Origin: Corynebacterium mastitidis DSM 44356
GTDB taxonomy: Bacteria; Actinomycetota; Actinomycetes; Mycobacteriales; Mycobacteriaceae
Length of the DNA stretch: 60,561 bases
NCBI RefSeq assembly: GCF_000375365.1
Contig: NZ_AQXB01000010.1
Coordinates: 1-60,561 of the forward strand
Direction of reading: 5' to 3'
Positions 49,301 to 58,377 of this stretch are shown here, in pieces. The position numbers were made by a program, and so were the translations under genes. Numbering within the stretch: the stretch's first letter is position 1; the number at the start of each line of letters is the position of its first letter. The notes beneath the pieces are model-generated. The model saw only the letters and a list, made by a program, of their open reading frames with translations. It ran no database searches and had not been told where the DNA came from.

Positions 49301-52300
49301 CCTGGGAACTCATGGTCGATGGGATCAAGTGGGCGTGGGAGAATATCCTCAAACCGGCGTGGGAGGCGGTGAAAACCGCAGCTCAGTTCATGTGGGATAA
49401 TGTCCTGCGTCCGACTTTTGATCTAATCAAGGCGGCCTGGGAGGTGCTGTCTAACGCTATTAAATGGGCGTGGGAGAGCATCATTAGGCCCGCCTGGGAG
49501 GCGCTGCAAAACGCGGCGAACTGGCTGTGGGATAACGTTCTCAAGCCGGTATTCGACGCGATCAAGAGCGGCTGGGAAGCCATGTCGCGGGGTATCGAAT
49601 GGGTCAAGGACAACGTGATTCTCCCGGTATTCCGCGCTGTCCAAGACGGTATCGACACTCTTAAGGGGTGGTTTGACCGAGGTGTGGACGCTATCGGTAG
49701 GACGTGGGAAGCCCTCCGGGAAAACACCGCCGCCCCGATCCGATGGGTGGTGGACACGGTGTATAACAACGGCATCAAGAAGGTTTGGGATAATATCGCC
49801 AAATTCATTGGGCTGGGAGAATTGCCGGCGGTTGATTTGTCGTTCGCCACCGGCGGCGTCATGCCGGGCTACACCCCAGGCCGAGACGTCCACCACTTCA
49901 CCAGCCCTACAGGTGGACGGCTACACCTATCTGGTGGAGAAGCGATTATGCGCCCGGAGTGGACCCGCGCCGTGGGCGGACCCAAGGCTGTGGAGAGCAT
50001 GAATCGAGCCGCGCAAAACGGCACTTTCGTTTCTCGCTACTCCAACGACTCGCCTCAGAACCCCCTGAACAAGGGGATCGCTGCGATGGGGGCATACCCT
50101 GAGCAGGCATTCGCAGGTGGCGGCGTCATTGGGTCGATTACCGCGCTGGTTAATCGGTTCTTCCCTGGCATGACTATCACTTCCACCCAGCGGGCATCGA
50201 ACGATTACCACGGGCAGGGTCTCGCGGTGGACTTCTCTAACGGCACGGATACCACCCCGGAGATGCAGCGCGCCGCAGGGTTCTTCTTCGAGAACTACGG
50301 GCCCGCGCTGCTGGAGTTGATCCACAGTCCTTTCGGGCACAACGTCAAGCACGGCCAGGACGTGGGAGACGGCTTCGGATTCTATGGGGCGGGGACGATG
50401 AGCGCGCACCGCAACCATGTCCACGTCGCTGCGAGCTCGCCGCTGCCGGAGCCTGGCACTCCGATTGAACCAGTCACCTCTGGTGGCGGAGGCTCTATCG
50501 GTGGCTACCTCATGTCCAAGGCAAAAGGGCTATGGGACGATGCGATGGAGAAGATCAAGAGTGCACTTCCTGACTTTGCAGGCATGGTCGGCAAAATCCC
50601 GAGTGCATTCATGGAAACCGCCTTCGGGAAGCTATGGAGCCACATCACCTCGAAGATTCCCTTTGGCGGTGGAGGCTCCGGCAACGGACCGGGTGACCTG
50701 CCTGGTGGCGTGGAACAGTACCGCGGTCTTGTGGAGAAGATCCTCAAGGCAAAAGGTTACGACGTAGCCCTCGCTGATACTGTTCTGCGGCGCATGAACC
50801 AGGAGTCCGGTGGCAACGCCGGGGCGATCAATAACTGGGACATTAACGCCGTCAACGGTGTCCCGTCGAAGGGGTTGATGCAGGTCATTGATCCTACGTT
50901 CCAGGCACATAAGGACCCTGGGCATGACGACATCTGGGACCCCGAGGCCAATATCCGTGCGTCCATGAATTATGCGATGGCGCGGTACGGGTCGCTCCCA
51001 GCGGCATACAACCGCCCTGGCGGGTATGACTCGGGCGGGTGGCTAGAGCCTACTCCTGGAGGCTTTTCCACCTACTACAACCACACCGGTAAGCCGGAGG
51101 CGGTGCTCACCCACGACCAGTGGGAGGGAGTATCCCGCCTGGCCGAGGCTGTTGTCCGGCTTGTGCCCGCGTTGGAGGGCGTCCCGACAGCGGTCGAGGA
51201 GCTGGCGGTGTCCTACCGCGACGGTGTGGGGATGCTAGGTGATGCGGTGCGTGCCGTGCAGGATAATCCTCTGGCCCGCGCCGCAGGGCACCTCGCCGGG
51301 CCCTTGGCGGAACTCGGCAAGTCCGCGTTCGAGACCTACTCGAACCTGGAGCCGAACCAGGTCATGGGAAATCTCGCTCACGGGGTGGTCACCGGACACC
51401 TGGAGGACGCCGCTGGGCTTTTGGGTATCCCCACAGAAAAGCCCGCGTGGATGGACGCTGCGGAGCAATTCCGCGCCGCAATCCCCGGCGCGATGACCTC
51501 TGCGCGGGACTCTTTGGCCTCGTCGATTGAAAAGGCCAAGGGCAAGTCGCAGGCGCCCCAGGCCGGGGCGCTGGGGCTGTCTGATGATGGTCAGGCCGCT
51601 AAGGAGTCCGGGCTGGCACCTGTCCCGGAGGCGGTGGAGACCGCCGCACAGGGGCAGGCCCCGCAGGGTGAGGGCCAGGATTGGGCGTCGTTTGCTGCGG
51701 GGATTTTGGGTGCGGGCTCTGTGATGGAGTTGGGCCGTAACGCCATGCACGGCGGCATTGAGCTGGCTTCTATGGGGGCTAGTCATGGTGTCGGTGTGCT
51801 GGAGTCGATGGCTTCCCAGGGGTGGAGTGCGGGTGTGGGCACCATGCAGTCGATGGCGTCCGCCGCGCTCAACTCCGGGGTGTCGTTTGCTTCTAATGCG
51901 CTCAATGCTGTGGGTGGCTCGGCCGGTGCGGTACTCAACGCGGTTGCCCCTGGTGCGGGCGCTGCGGTGGCCCCGTTCCTGGCCCAGGCGTTGCCGCAGG
52001 CGCAGATGGCGTTGTCGAGTCTGATCCCTGCGGGGGAGATGGCGATTGCTACGGCGGGCACGCTGGCTGATGTGTATGGGCAGCAGGCGATTAGCGGCGC
52101 GGGGATGCTGGCGAATATCGGTATTGACCAGGTGGCTCAGGCTGGTGGTCGCATGGTGGACGCCGGTTTCGACACCGTGCAGGACGAGCTGCCGAATATG
52201 CCACTGCCGGGGGACACGTTGGCGAAGCTGCCGGAGGCTGCCCAGTCTGCGGGTAGTGAACTGGTTGGGGGCGCTGCTAGGGCCTCAGAGATCACCCGCA

Positions 52301-52404
52301 GGGGAGTTACCTACATCACCAATGTGGGGTCGAAGGCCGACGCTTATGAGGTCACGAAGCACCACCAGGCCCGTGAGCTTGCGGGTTATGGGCTGACTCG
52401 TTGA
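46399..52404 (+). CDS. tape measure protein with two wall-hydrolase domains
   Basis: The 2001-aa product is the largest gene. Order: Ala/Lys-rich coiled coil (about 20-300); the TP901-like core (FDEAYDAIRVGTGASGEAFEG ... ISELAQSAVKGAPQL ...) around 320-560; hydrophobic segments near 680-760; Trp-rich repeats (WENIIKPAW, WDNVLKPTF, WENILKPAW) at about 760-1130; a His-containing peptidase-like domain (STQRASNDYHGQGLAVDF ... HRNHVHV, about 1236-1345); a lytic transglycosylase SLT domain (RRMNQESGG with Glu near 1471, then KGLMQVIDPTF); then a long Ala/Gly tail. It sets tail length and helps DNA cross the thick mycolate wall. The ATG at 46399 follows GGAGG. Confidence 0.95.
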   Translation: MTSAVWVPVNASMKGFVAEVVKQASGAASKGSKTLAEGFSQGGKKAGEAAAQGLASQASQVEKASAQLASARTAEAKASADVTAAEAKLEALRKNAGASASQIARAEQQLETAKNRQGDAAAKVARSEKDLEAVRGGGQATAQKLARSEDALAKAKTDATTAAGKVRTAELGVDEARAKAQQRAEAVVGAEKKVVAARAQYGEGSKQAAAAEKQLEAAKKQSGSADAQLAAAAGNVTKARADLANATDNVKAKELSHKAVQEDVARSEKAAAEGAEDAAKSIKILGDASEDAEGKSSRFAAVQDKVKLGVAAVSAAAAATGAALFKVGQDFDEAYDAIRVGTGASGEAFEGLKESARNVYKEIPAMDGGFQQVGSTLADLNTRLGLTGEPLEKMTSQFVELSNMGIDADINDVSAALSAFGVEANQAPAAMDELFRASQATGLTISELAQSAVKGAPQLKEFGFDMAESAALVGKLDKAGVEADKVLAGMGKAMVQFAKDGREPQAALFETAREIENYLELGNEVEATNVAAKLFGTKGAGQFIEAVKTGALSIDWLMGNIGATEDTILGVAKETQSFSEKWALLKQNALAALEPIASKIFDALSPAMDAVLGGMERIAPWVESVLAPAISVVSAKISEFVGYVSANLIPLVVPAFERLGEIFRGLVEKVQGLVQWGREHQGVMAVLAGAAGGLAVSFGAVALQMKATAVAQTIMKSGGLIGWISKMITSTNLWAGAQKALNFVMNMNPYMKIITAIMTLAGALWAFFAKTETGREMWAKFTDALARGWDWFTEKLSAGWQWIKTSVWDPFMGFITGTLVPLWNAAWGLIQAAWDKFTSGLSWAWENIIKPVFDAIWTVAKATLGVIGTVILAPLILYWKAMSAAVQWGWENIIKPAWDALSTAASWMWDNVLKPTFGWIKDRWQDMVLGIQFYWENVWKPVLETVAEVAKWLWENVLAPAFEGIKHAWELMVDGIKWAWENILKPAWEAVKTAAQFMWDNVLRPTFDLIKAAWEVLSNAIKWAWESIIRPAWEALQNAANWLWDNVLKPVFDAIKSGWEAMSRGIEWVKDNVILPVFRAVQDGIDTLKGWFDRGVDAIGRTWEALRENTAAPIRWVVDTVYNNGIKKVWDNIAKFIGLGELPAVDLSFATGGVMPGYTPGRDVHHFTSPTGGRLHLSGGEAIMRPEWTRAVGGPKAVESMNRAAQNGTFVSRYSNDSPQNPLNKGIAAMGAYPEQAFAGGGVIGSITALVNRFFPGMTITSTQRASNDYHGQGLAVDFSNGTDTTPEMQRAAGFFFENYGPALLELIHSPFGHNVKHGQDVGDGFGFYGAGTMSAHRNHVHVAASSPLPEPGTPIEPVTSGGGGSIGGYLMSKAKGLWDDAMEKIKSALPDFAGMVGKIPSAFMETAFGKLWSHITSKIPFGGGGSGNGPGDLPGGVEQYRGLVEKILKAKGYDVALADTVLRRMNQESGGNAGAINNWDINAVNGVPSKGLMQVIDPTFQAHKDPGHDDIWDPEANIRASMNYAMARYGSLPAAYNRPGGYDSGGWLEPTPGGFSTYYNHTGKPEAVLTHDQWEGVSRLAEAVVRLVPALEGVPTAVEELAVSYRDGVGMLGDAVRAVQDNPLARAAGHLAGPLAELGKSAFETYSNLEPNQVMGNLAHGVVTGHLEDAAGLLGIPTEKPAWMDAAEQFRAAIPGAMTSARDSLASSIEKAKGKSQAPQAGALGLSDDGQAAKESGLAPVPEAVETAAQGQAPQGEGQDWASFAAGILGAGSVMELGRNAMHGGIELASMGASHGVGVLESMASQGWSAGVGTMQSMASAALNSGVSFASNALNAVGGSAGAVLNAVAPGAGAAVAPFLAQALPQAQMALSSLIPAGEMAIATAGTLADVYGQQAISGAGMLANIGIDQVAQAGGRMVDAGFDTVQDELPNMPLPGDTLAKLPEAAQSAGSELVGGAARASEITRRGVTYITNVGSKADAYEVTKHHQARELAGYGLTR

Positions 52405-52423
52405 GAATCAGGAGGTTTCACGT

Positions 52424-53698
52424 ATGTCGGATGGAAAGATCGCTATTGATGTGATCGGTGTCCACGGCGAGGAGTTCCGTATCAGCGGGCCAGGCGCGGG
52501 CCGGGAGGGTGTGTGGCTTGATCCTGGGTTCGTTGGCGTGGTCAATGCGGCGTTTTCCACGGTGTGGACTTCCGCGGCGGATCAAATCGGCGGGACGTTC
52601 GCGGACGCGAAGTTTCCCGCGCGGGATGTCACCTTGCCGGTGACCCTGCTGGATTCGCCGCTGAGGGATTGGGAGACGGTGTATAGCCGGTGGCTGACGG
52701 CCTGGTCGATCTGGGAGGACGCCACGCTGGTGGTGACGACTCCGGCGGGGCGGCGTGAGTTGCGGTGCCGTATGTCGGAGACCCCGGAGATTGATTTGGG
52801 GCAGATGGGTGGTCATGTGCAGGGGCGCGCGGGTATTTTGATGAAGCTGCGGGCGGGGGACCCGTTGTTTTCGTCGGGGGTAGATGTGACTGGCTGGGAG
52901 TTTAATGGGACTCGCTGGCATGGTCATGTCACTGTGTCGAATCCCACCGATGTTCCTGCTTGGCCGAAGTGGGTGTGCACTGGCCCGGCGTCGTTGATCC
53001 TGCCGGATTTTTCGTTCGAAACCCGGCGCGGTTTCCCCGGCTATGAACACCGCAAACGCCGAATCACCATGCCATTCCAGTCGTATAAGCAGCACGTGCT
53101 GGTTGATACCGATCCGATGGTCGAGCAGGTGGTTGCCATCGAGACAGAACCGGAGAACCTCGTCGATGATCTGGCGGGGTTGCTTCGGCGGTTGTTACCG
53201 GAGGGGCCGCAGTGGTGGGCGCGCATGAATGGACAGTTTTTCACCTACCCGATTCCGCCGCGCACCCCACCCACCCAAATCCCGGTAGCAGTCAACCCGC
53301 TGCCGTGGCTGCCTAATTTGTGGCGTACGCTCCAAATTCCGTTTTCGATCCCGACGGATTTCCTGGTGCTGTGCGCGGAGGCGATGACCACGGTGATGTC
53401 GCCGGTGTCCCAATCTGTTGTTTTGACTATGCGGCCTGATGATCTCGCGGATCGTATCGACCAGGCGGTACGTCAGGCTACGGGGATTTTTGGGCAGGCT
53501 GGTGAAGCAGCAGGGGAGATGGCGCAGACCATCACGAAGACCTTGACGCGGGCGACCATCGGCAAGGTGGTGGCTGATACGTGGGCGCATTCCTGGGGGT
53601 CGCTCAACACGATGGCCGGTGCTGGGGTGCAGGTGCGCGTGGAGCGGAAGTGGACTTCGGCGTTTGGCATGGACTTGGAGGTGAGTCGTGATGAGTGA
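52424..53698 (+). CDS. distal tail / baseplate protein
   Basis: The 424-aa product directly follows the tape measure, as Dit-type proteins do. Its first half (about 1-180) is beta-rich with VWLDPGFVGVVNAAFSTVW and RKRRITMPFQSYKQHV, the second half mostly helical (AEAMTTVMSPVSQSVVLTMRPDDLADRI). AGGAGG precedes the ATG. Confidence 0.75.
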   Translation: MSDGKIAIDVIGVHGEEFRISGPGAGREGVWLDPGFVGVVNAAFSTVWTSAADQIGGTFADAKFPARDVTLPVTLLDSPLRDWETVYSRWLTAWSIWEDATLVVTTPAGRRELRCRMSETPEIDLGQMGGHVQGRAGILMKLRAGDPLFSSGVDVTGWEFNGTRWHGHVTVSNPTDVPAWPKWVCTGPASLILPDFSFETRRGFPGYEHRKRRITMPFQSYKQHVLVDTDPMVEQVVAIETEPENLVDDLAGLLRRLLPEGPQWWARMNGQFFTYPIPPRTPPTQIPVAVNPLPWLPNLWRTLQIPFSIPTDFLVLCAEAMTTVMSPVSQSVVLTMRPDDLADRIDQAVRQATGIFGQAGEAAGEMAQTITKTLTRATIGKVVADTWAHSWGSLNTMAGAGVQVRVERKWTSAFGMDLEVSRDE

Positions 53699-55355
53699 GT
53701 CCTACTCGCAGGATTTTGCGGCTCGTATGGAGACGATCTGGCAGGCTGCGCTTCGTCACCGCGAGGCGCGGGAAGCATACCGCCGCCAGAAGCCTTTTGT
53801 GCGCCTCTGGGACGGGGACTGGGTGCTGCGTGGGCGGGTTGCCGGGGAGATTGAAGCGAGTTTTTCCTTCAAGCTCAACGACGTGGGCTCCGGCCTGGTG
53901 GTTCTCCCGGCCACGCACCACCTGGCGGTGTGGGCTTTGGACGTGTGGGGCCGTAAGACGGAGAATATTCACGTCACCGCCGATTTCCGGGGCGCACGCT
54001 GGGGCGGGCGTATGCAATCCGTCTCCCTGGTCAAGGGCTCTGATGGGGCGCGCACCGTGGAGATTCAGTTCCTCCACGACCTCAAGGAACTCGACCATGT
54101 TTTGTGTTGGCCGAATCCGTTTTTGCCTGCGGGGGTGCAGTGGCCGAAGCACTTTGTGCTGGCAGGCCCCTCGCGCTACATGCTCAAGCTGATCCTCTTC
54201 CTGAACCTGATCCGCTTGCATGGGAACTTCTGGCAGCTGCCTGATGATCCCCTGGACCCGCGCACCTGGTTTGAGGGGGTGACCCCCTGGAACTGGTCGA
54301 TCGCCGTGGCCCCGGGCTCGCTGCTCATGGACGACTCGCAGTGGTGCATCCTTTCCTCGCGGATGAATACGTGGCGGGAGGTGGCCGAGCCGATCCTGGA
54401 GGATGCGGGCCTGATGGTAGAGTGCCGCCGCTGGCTAGAGGGCGATGAGAAGCCCAAAGGGTGGATCGGGCCGCTGCGTAATGGGCAGCTCATCGTGGAC
54501 GTGGTGGACAAGTCCGGTGTCTTTGAGACCACCTCGTTTGGTGGCACCATCTTCGGCGGGATGCTGCGCACCTCCACCCGCCTGGCGGACAACCTCGTCG
54601 ATGACCTCATCACGGTGGTGGCCTCCCCACCGGAGCCCGCGGAATACTCCGTCTCGAAGTGGCTGGGCACCAAGCCCGCCCAGCCGTGGGTGGTCTACCG
54701 TGACGGCCAGTACAGCCCGATTGACTCTGCGAAGTGGACCCACGAGCCCGCCACCGCCACCTCCATCGTGGCAGGCGGCAAGTCCACCTTCGGTGTCAAC
54801 GAATCCGTGTCCCTATCCGTCCAGCTTGTCGGCAATGTCCTCGGCGCGATTTTCTTCATGCCCACCCTGGGCACCATCGCAGACACCGCCCTCAAGCCCC
54901 TCTACGAGGACATTTTCCTCGCCTGGGGGGCGATTAAATCCCCGGTGCGCACCTCTAAGGCGGGGTGGTCTCACTACCACGAATCCCGCGCCGAGGGCGG
55001 GGAATCCGCCTGGTCCTTATCTGGGGTGGTCGCCATGCGCGAGGGATTCTGGCAGACCCGCTCACGCACCAAGCACGAGGTCAGTGTGGGGGACGCAGGG
55101 CCTTACCTCCCCGGGGATCGCGGCCAGGGGCATTTCTGGCTCGGGGACCGCATCGGCATCCAGATGCAGGGCGTGCCCGGCGGGCGTGTGGTGGTGGAGC
55201 AAGTCCAGGAAATCAGTATGGGCTGGGGAAGGGATTCCGCCCCGGCGTTCCAGCTCACTGTGGGCGACCCCAGGGTGGATCAATCCCCGCTGGCCCGCGC
55301 CCTTGACCAATCCAAGCGATTCTTCGGAATCCTCCACGACATAGGAGTGATGTAG
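53691..55355 (+). CDS. tail-associated protein, Gp37-like
   Basis: The 554-aa product (ATG 53691; GTG one codon earlier) overlaps the previous gene by eight bases. N-terminal KPFVRLWDGDWVLRGRV and beta-rich repeats, plus a central ADNLVDDLITVV and a C-terminal VDQSPLARALDQSKRFFGILHDIG, match the ReqiPepy6 Gp37-like tail family of actinophages. It probably forms the tail hub. Confidence 0.75.
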   Translation: MSESYSQDFAARMETIWQAALRHREAREAYRRQKPFVRLWDGDWVLRGRVAGEIEASFSFKLNDVGSGLVVLPATHHLAVWALDVWGRKTENIHVTADFRGARWGGRMQSVSLVKGSDGARTVEIQFLHDLKELDHVLCWPNPFLPAGVQWPKHFVLAGPSRYMLKLILFLNLIRLHGNFWQLPDDPLDPRTWFEGVTPWNWSIAVAPGSLLMDDSQWCILSSRMNTWREVAEPILEDAGLMVECRRWLEGDEKPKGWIGPLRNGQLIVDVVDKSGVFETTSFGGTIFGGMLRTSTRLADNLVDDLITVVASPPEPAEYSVSKWLGTKPAQPWVVYRDGQYSPIDSAKWTHEPATATSIVAGGKSTFGVNESVSLSVQLVGNVLGAIFFMPTLGTIADTALKPLYEDIFLAWGAIKSPVRTSKAGWSHYHESRAEGGESAWSLSGVVAMREGFWQTRSRTKHEVSVGDAGPYLPGDRGQGHFWLGDRIGIQMQGVPGGRVVVEQVQEISMGWGRDSAPAFQLTVGDPRVDQSPLARALDQSKRFFGILHDIGVM

Positions 55356-55709
55356 ATGCCCGCAATTTCCCAGGCCAAGGCGAACATGGAGGACCCGCGC
55401 GAGCACGCCGTGTGGGCCCTGTCACCGGTACCGATAGACGAAAACGGCACCCCGCTGGTGTTGCCGCTGATGGCACTGCAGTTCATCTCCGAGCACCTGT
55501 GGCGCTGCGGGTTCCGCCACCACCCAGAACTCCAAGAGATCGTGGCCAGCGAGGACTCCCACACCGCGTTCATGGCCGGAGGCGTGGCGTGGGTTCCTGC
55601 CGCAGAAGCACAAGCTCCCACCCCGGAGGTGGACCTCTCCGCGCTCTCTGAGGCGGAGGTCGCAGCCGTGGAGGCTGCGCTAGAGCGACGAAAGAAGGGC
55701 ACGCGATGA
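55356..55709 (+). CDS. phage gene 29-like protein (DUF2744)
   Basis: The 117-aa product (GTG start follows the previous stop directly) has the DUF2744 pattern: NMEDPREHAVWALSPVP, HLWRCGFRHHPELQEIV, and a basic Ala/Glu tail. The family occurs in actinophage tail regions, function unknown. ATGA overlap with the next gene. Confidence 0.75.
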   Translation: MPAISQAKANMEDPREHAVWALSPVPIDENGTPLVLPLMALQFISEHLWRCGFRHHPELQEIVASEDSHTAFMAGGVAWVPAAEAQAPTPEVDLSALSEAEVAAVEAALERRKKGTR

Positions 55710-56491
55710 CTGCACCAAACCAGGGGATACCCGAGGGCGGCTACAGCGCGTCCGGGCTTGCTGCCCTTCAGGGCATGAACGAAGAAGCGATTAAGCGCCG
55801 CTTGCGTGCCCCCGCCGATAACCTCTTTAACCAGGTCAAGGGCAACTTCGTAGGGAAGTTTGCCGATGGTATCGCCGATGTGCTCGCCGGAGCGCGCTCC
55901 ATCCTCGGCTTTGAACGTCTCGAGCGCGTCGGCAGGGAGTTCCGCGACGGGCAAACCGAGCTTAACCATCGCACAGACCTCCTATCGCCACTGCTGGATT
56001 ACGGCTCTGCATGCATGGGAAACCTATCCGGCTGGGACGTGACGGGAGTCATGCCATTTCGCACCCAAATTGGACCCATGCGTGGCTGCCGCCTGGAGGA
56101 CAGCGGGATCAGACTCGGGGATAAAGGCCTGTGGGATATCCGCGCACAGCTCACTGCTGAATCCGCGATTATCGTCACCGGGCGCATGGAATGGCGAGTA
56201 GTTGTAAAAACACCCCAGGGAGGTGTGTATTCCTCCCAGCGCGCAACCGTGACCTCTAACAGCCGCCTGACCCAAACTCTGGTGTCGTCGGTGGTGGTCC
56301 CGGAACCGGGATACCTCGTCCAAGTGGAGCTGCTGAGTCTGGGGATTGGGCGCACGATTTTCGGCGGCCCTGACTGGAATCGCCTGGTCGTGCAACACAT
56401 CAGTCGTGAAGTTTCTGGGTCTACGGGGGCGGAGGCCTCGCAGGTACCCCCTGATCCGGTACAGGGGCCACCGCGCCCGCCGGAGCAATAA
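55706..56491 (+). CDS. minor tail protein
   Basis: The 261-aa product has a helical N-terminus (NEEAIKRRLRAPADNLFNQVKGNF) and a beta-sandwich C-terminal part (GRMEWRVVVKTPQGGVYSSQRATVTSNSRLTQTLVSSVVV), likely a carbohydrate-binding or adhesion fold. Pro-rich tail. Function by position only. Confidence 0.65.
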   Translation: MTAPNQGIPEGGYSASGLAALQGMNEEAIKRRLRAPADNLFNQVKGNFVGKFADGIADVLAGARSILGFERLERVGREFRDGQTELNHRTDLLSPLLDYGSACMGNLSGWDVTGVMPFRTQIGPMRGCRLEDSGIRLGDKGLWDIRAQLTAESAIIVTGRMEWRVVVKTPQGGVYSSQRATVTSNSRLTQTLVSSVVVPEPGYLVQVELLSLGIGRTIFGGPDWNRLVVQHISREVSGSTGAEASQVPPDPVQGPPRPPEQ

Positions 56492-56508
56492 GAATAAGGA
56501 GTTTTGTC

Positions 56509-58308
56509 ATGGCAACTACAGTGACAATTAATGCGCGAGATGTTTTTCAACGCGCCCCCAAAAAAGGTGACGCGGTCATTTTCCGGGCGCCTAGACTCCG
56601 CCCCGGCACCGCCGACCACATCATCACCCCTAAGCCTGTGACGGTGAGCCTAGTGGAGGGGCGAGCTAGCGTGAGCCTCGAGCCTGGACCATGCCAGGTG
56701 ATTTTCCGCGTGGGCACATCGGTGGATTCGCGGCCCTTTGACGTACTAATCCCGGCTTCCGGGAGCGTGACGCTACGGGATTTGATTGAACGAAATTACC
56801 GCTGGGAGCCGGAGATCGTCTCCGAGGTGCGTACGATCCAATCTAAGGCGGAGGCGGCGGCGCGGAAGGCGGAGAGCTTTCGTGATGAGGCTCGTACTGC
56901 TGCTACTCAGGCCAAGGAGGCTAGCGATGGGATCGCTACCCTCCGCGATCAGGCTGCTGTGTCTGCGGCCCAGGCAGGCCAGGCCGCCACTAATGCCGAC
57001 GCAGCGGCCCAGCGTGCGCAGGAATCCGCCACTACGACGAAAGCGTCCGAGACTCGCGCCGGGCAGTCCGCTAATCACGCTGCCCAGGGACAGCATGCCG
57101 CCGAGAAAGCCGCCCGTGATGCCGCCGCATCTGCTACGCAGGCTGGGGAGGCCGCAACTCAAGCAGCAGGGGAGACCACTCGTGCTACTCGTGAGGCTGA
57201 TCGCTCGGAGGAGGCTGCGCGCCGGGCGGTAGAGGGTGCTAATCGGGTTGGTGATGCTGACGCGGTGGTTGCGGCGAAGCAGGCTGCGGAGGCGGCTGCT
57301 GCCCGCTCGGGCACCCAGGCGGATCGCTCCAAGACGGAGGCTGACCGTGCTGAGCAGGCGGCCTCCACGGCGACGTCGGGGATTAGCCCGCAGGTGCGCG
57401 CCGACATCGACGCCAAGGCCACGAAGGGGCACACCCATCTCAGCGCGGATGTGACCGATGCCGTGGTATCGAGCGCGCTTGGGGATCGCAGCGCGGAGGG
57501 CAAGGTGATCAAGGCGTCCTCGGCGGGCGAACTGAAGCTGAACAAAGACCGGGCGATCCGCGCGGATCGCCCCTCGGCTATCCAGATCATCGCTACCCAG
57601 TCGGCCTCGATGAATTTGTATGCGGCGACGAACCGCAAGTACGTGGATGCCGCTGATGAAGCGCTGGGGCGCCGCATCGACACCAAGGCCGACATGACCG
57701 CGCTGGAGCAGAAGGCCGACAAGGCACAGGTGGATCAGCTCGCCACAGCACTGGAGGGGAAAGCCACGCAAGCAGCGATGGATACCGCCCTGGCTGGCAA
57801 GGCAGATAAAAGCCATAGACACGTCAGCGCGGATATTACCGACGCGGTGGACGCGGGTGCTCAATCGCAGTCCGCCACCTATGCCAAGCGCTTGGTGCGC
57901 CTCGATGCCTCCGGGCACCTGCGTGCCAAGGCCCCCGTCACTCCTACCTCGGTGGCGACGAAGAAGTACGTCGATGACGAGATCGCCACCGCAACCCAGG
58001 CAGGTGTGGCCGCATCGAAGATGGCGCAGGCCAGCGCGGGGTGGGCGACGTTTTACCGGGTCGGCAATATTGTGACGATCCAGGTACATAACGGGACGAG
58101 CAGTAAAGCGGCAACAATCCCGGAGGGCTACACCCCGGCGGTCAATCCATGCTATGCGCCGGTGACGTGGCTGTCTGATCCGGCGGGGGTGGTGCTGCTC
58201 AACATCGACTCTAAAAATAAGCAGGTCATGGTAGAGCGGGCCCCGTCTGCTCATAGCCTCGTGCATGGTACGGCGGTGTATATGACCACCGACCCCTGGC
58301 CCGCCTAG
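56509..58308 (+). CDS. tail fibre / receptor-binding protein
   Basis: The 599-aa product starts with a compact beta domain (about 1-95), then about 200 residues of Ala/Glu/Arg coiled coil (AEAAARKAESFRDEARTAATQAKEA and repeats), then two KGHTHLSADVTDAV / KSHRHVSADITDAV repeats with alternating coils, the motif TKKYVDDE, and a C-terminal beta-rich tip (VGNIVTIQVHNGTSSKAATIPEGY). The layout is that of a trimeric fibre. A terminator follows. Confidence 0.82.
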   Translation: MATTVTINARDVFQRAPKKGDAVIFRAPRLRPGTADHIITPKPVTVSLVEGRASVSLEPGPCQVIFRVGTSVDSRPFDVLIPASGSVTLRDLIERNYRWEPEIVSEVRTIQSKAEAAARKAESFRDEARTAATQAKEASDGIATLRDQAAVSAAQAGQAATNADAAAQRAQESATTTKASETRAGQSANHAAQGQHAAEKAARDAAASATQAGEAATQAAGETTRATREADRSEEAARRAVEGANRVGDADAVVAAKQAAEAAAARSGTQADRSKTEADRAEQAASTATSGISPQVRADIDAKATKGHTHLSADVTDAVVSSALGDRSAEGKVIKASSAGELKLNKDRAIRADRPSAIQIIATQSASMNLYAATNRKYVDAADEALGRRIDTKADMTALEQKADKAQVDQLATALEGKATQAAMDTALAGKADKSHRHVSADITDAVDAGAQSQSATYAKRLVRLDASGHLRAKAPVTPTSVATKKYVDDEIATATQAGVAASKMAQASAGWATFYRVGNIVTIQVHNGTSSKAATIPEGYTPAVNPCYAPVTWLSDPAGVVLLNIDSKNKQVMVERAPSAHSLVHGTAVYMTTDPWPA

Positions 58309-58321
58309 CTTTCCCCTTTGC

Positions 58322-58344
58322 CCCCGCAGGAAATCCCTGCGGGG
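58322..58344 (+). terminator. intrinsic terminator before the lysis genes
   Basis: Stem CCCCGCAGG (58322-58330) with CCTGCGGGG (58336-58344), 5-nt loop, followed by TTTTCT. Confidence 0.85.
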
Positions 58345-58377
58345 TTTTCTCATTCCCAATTCAAGGAGGTAATGCTC

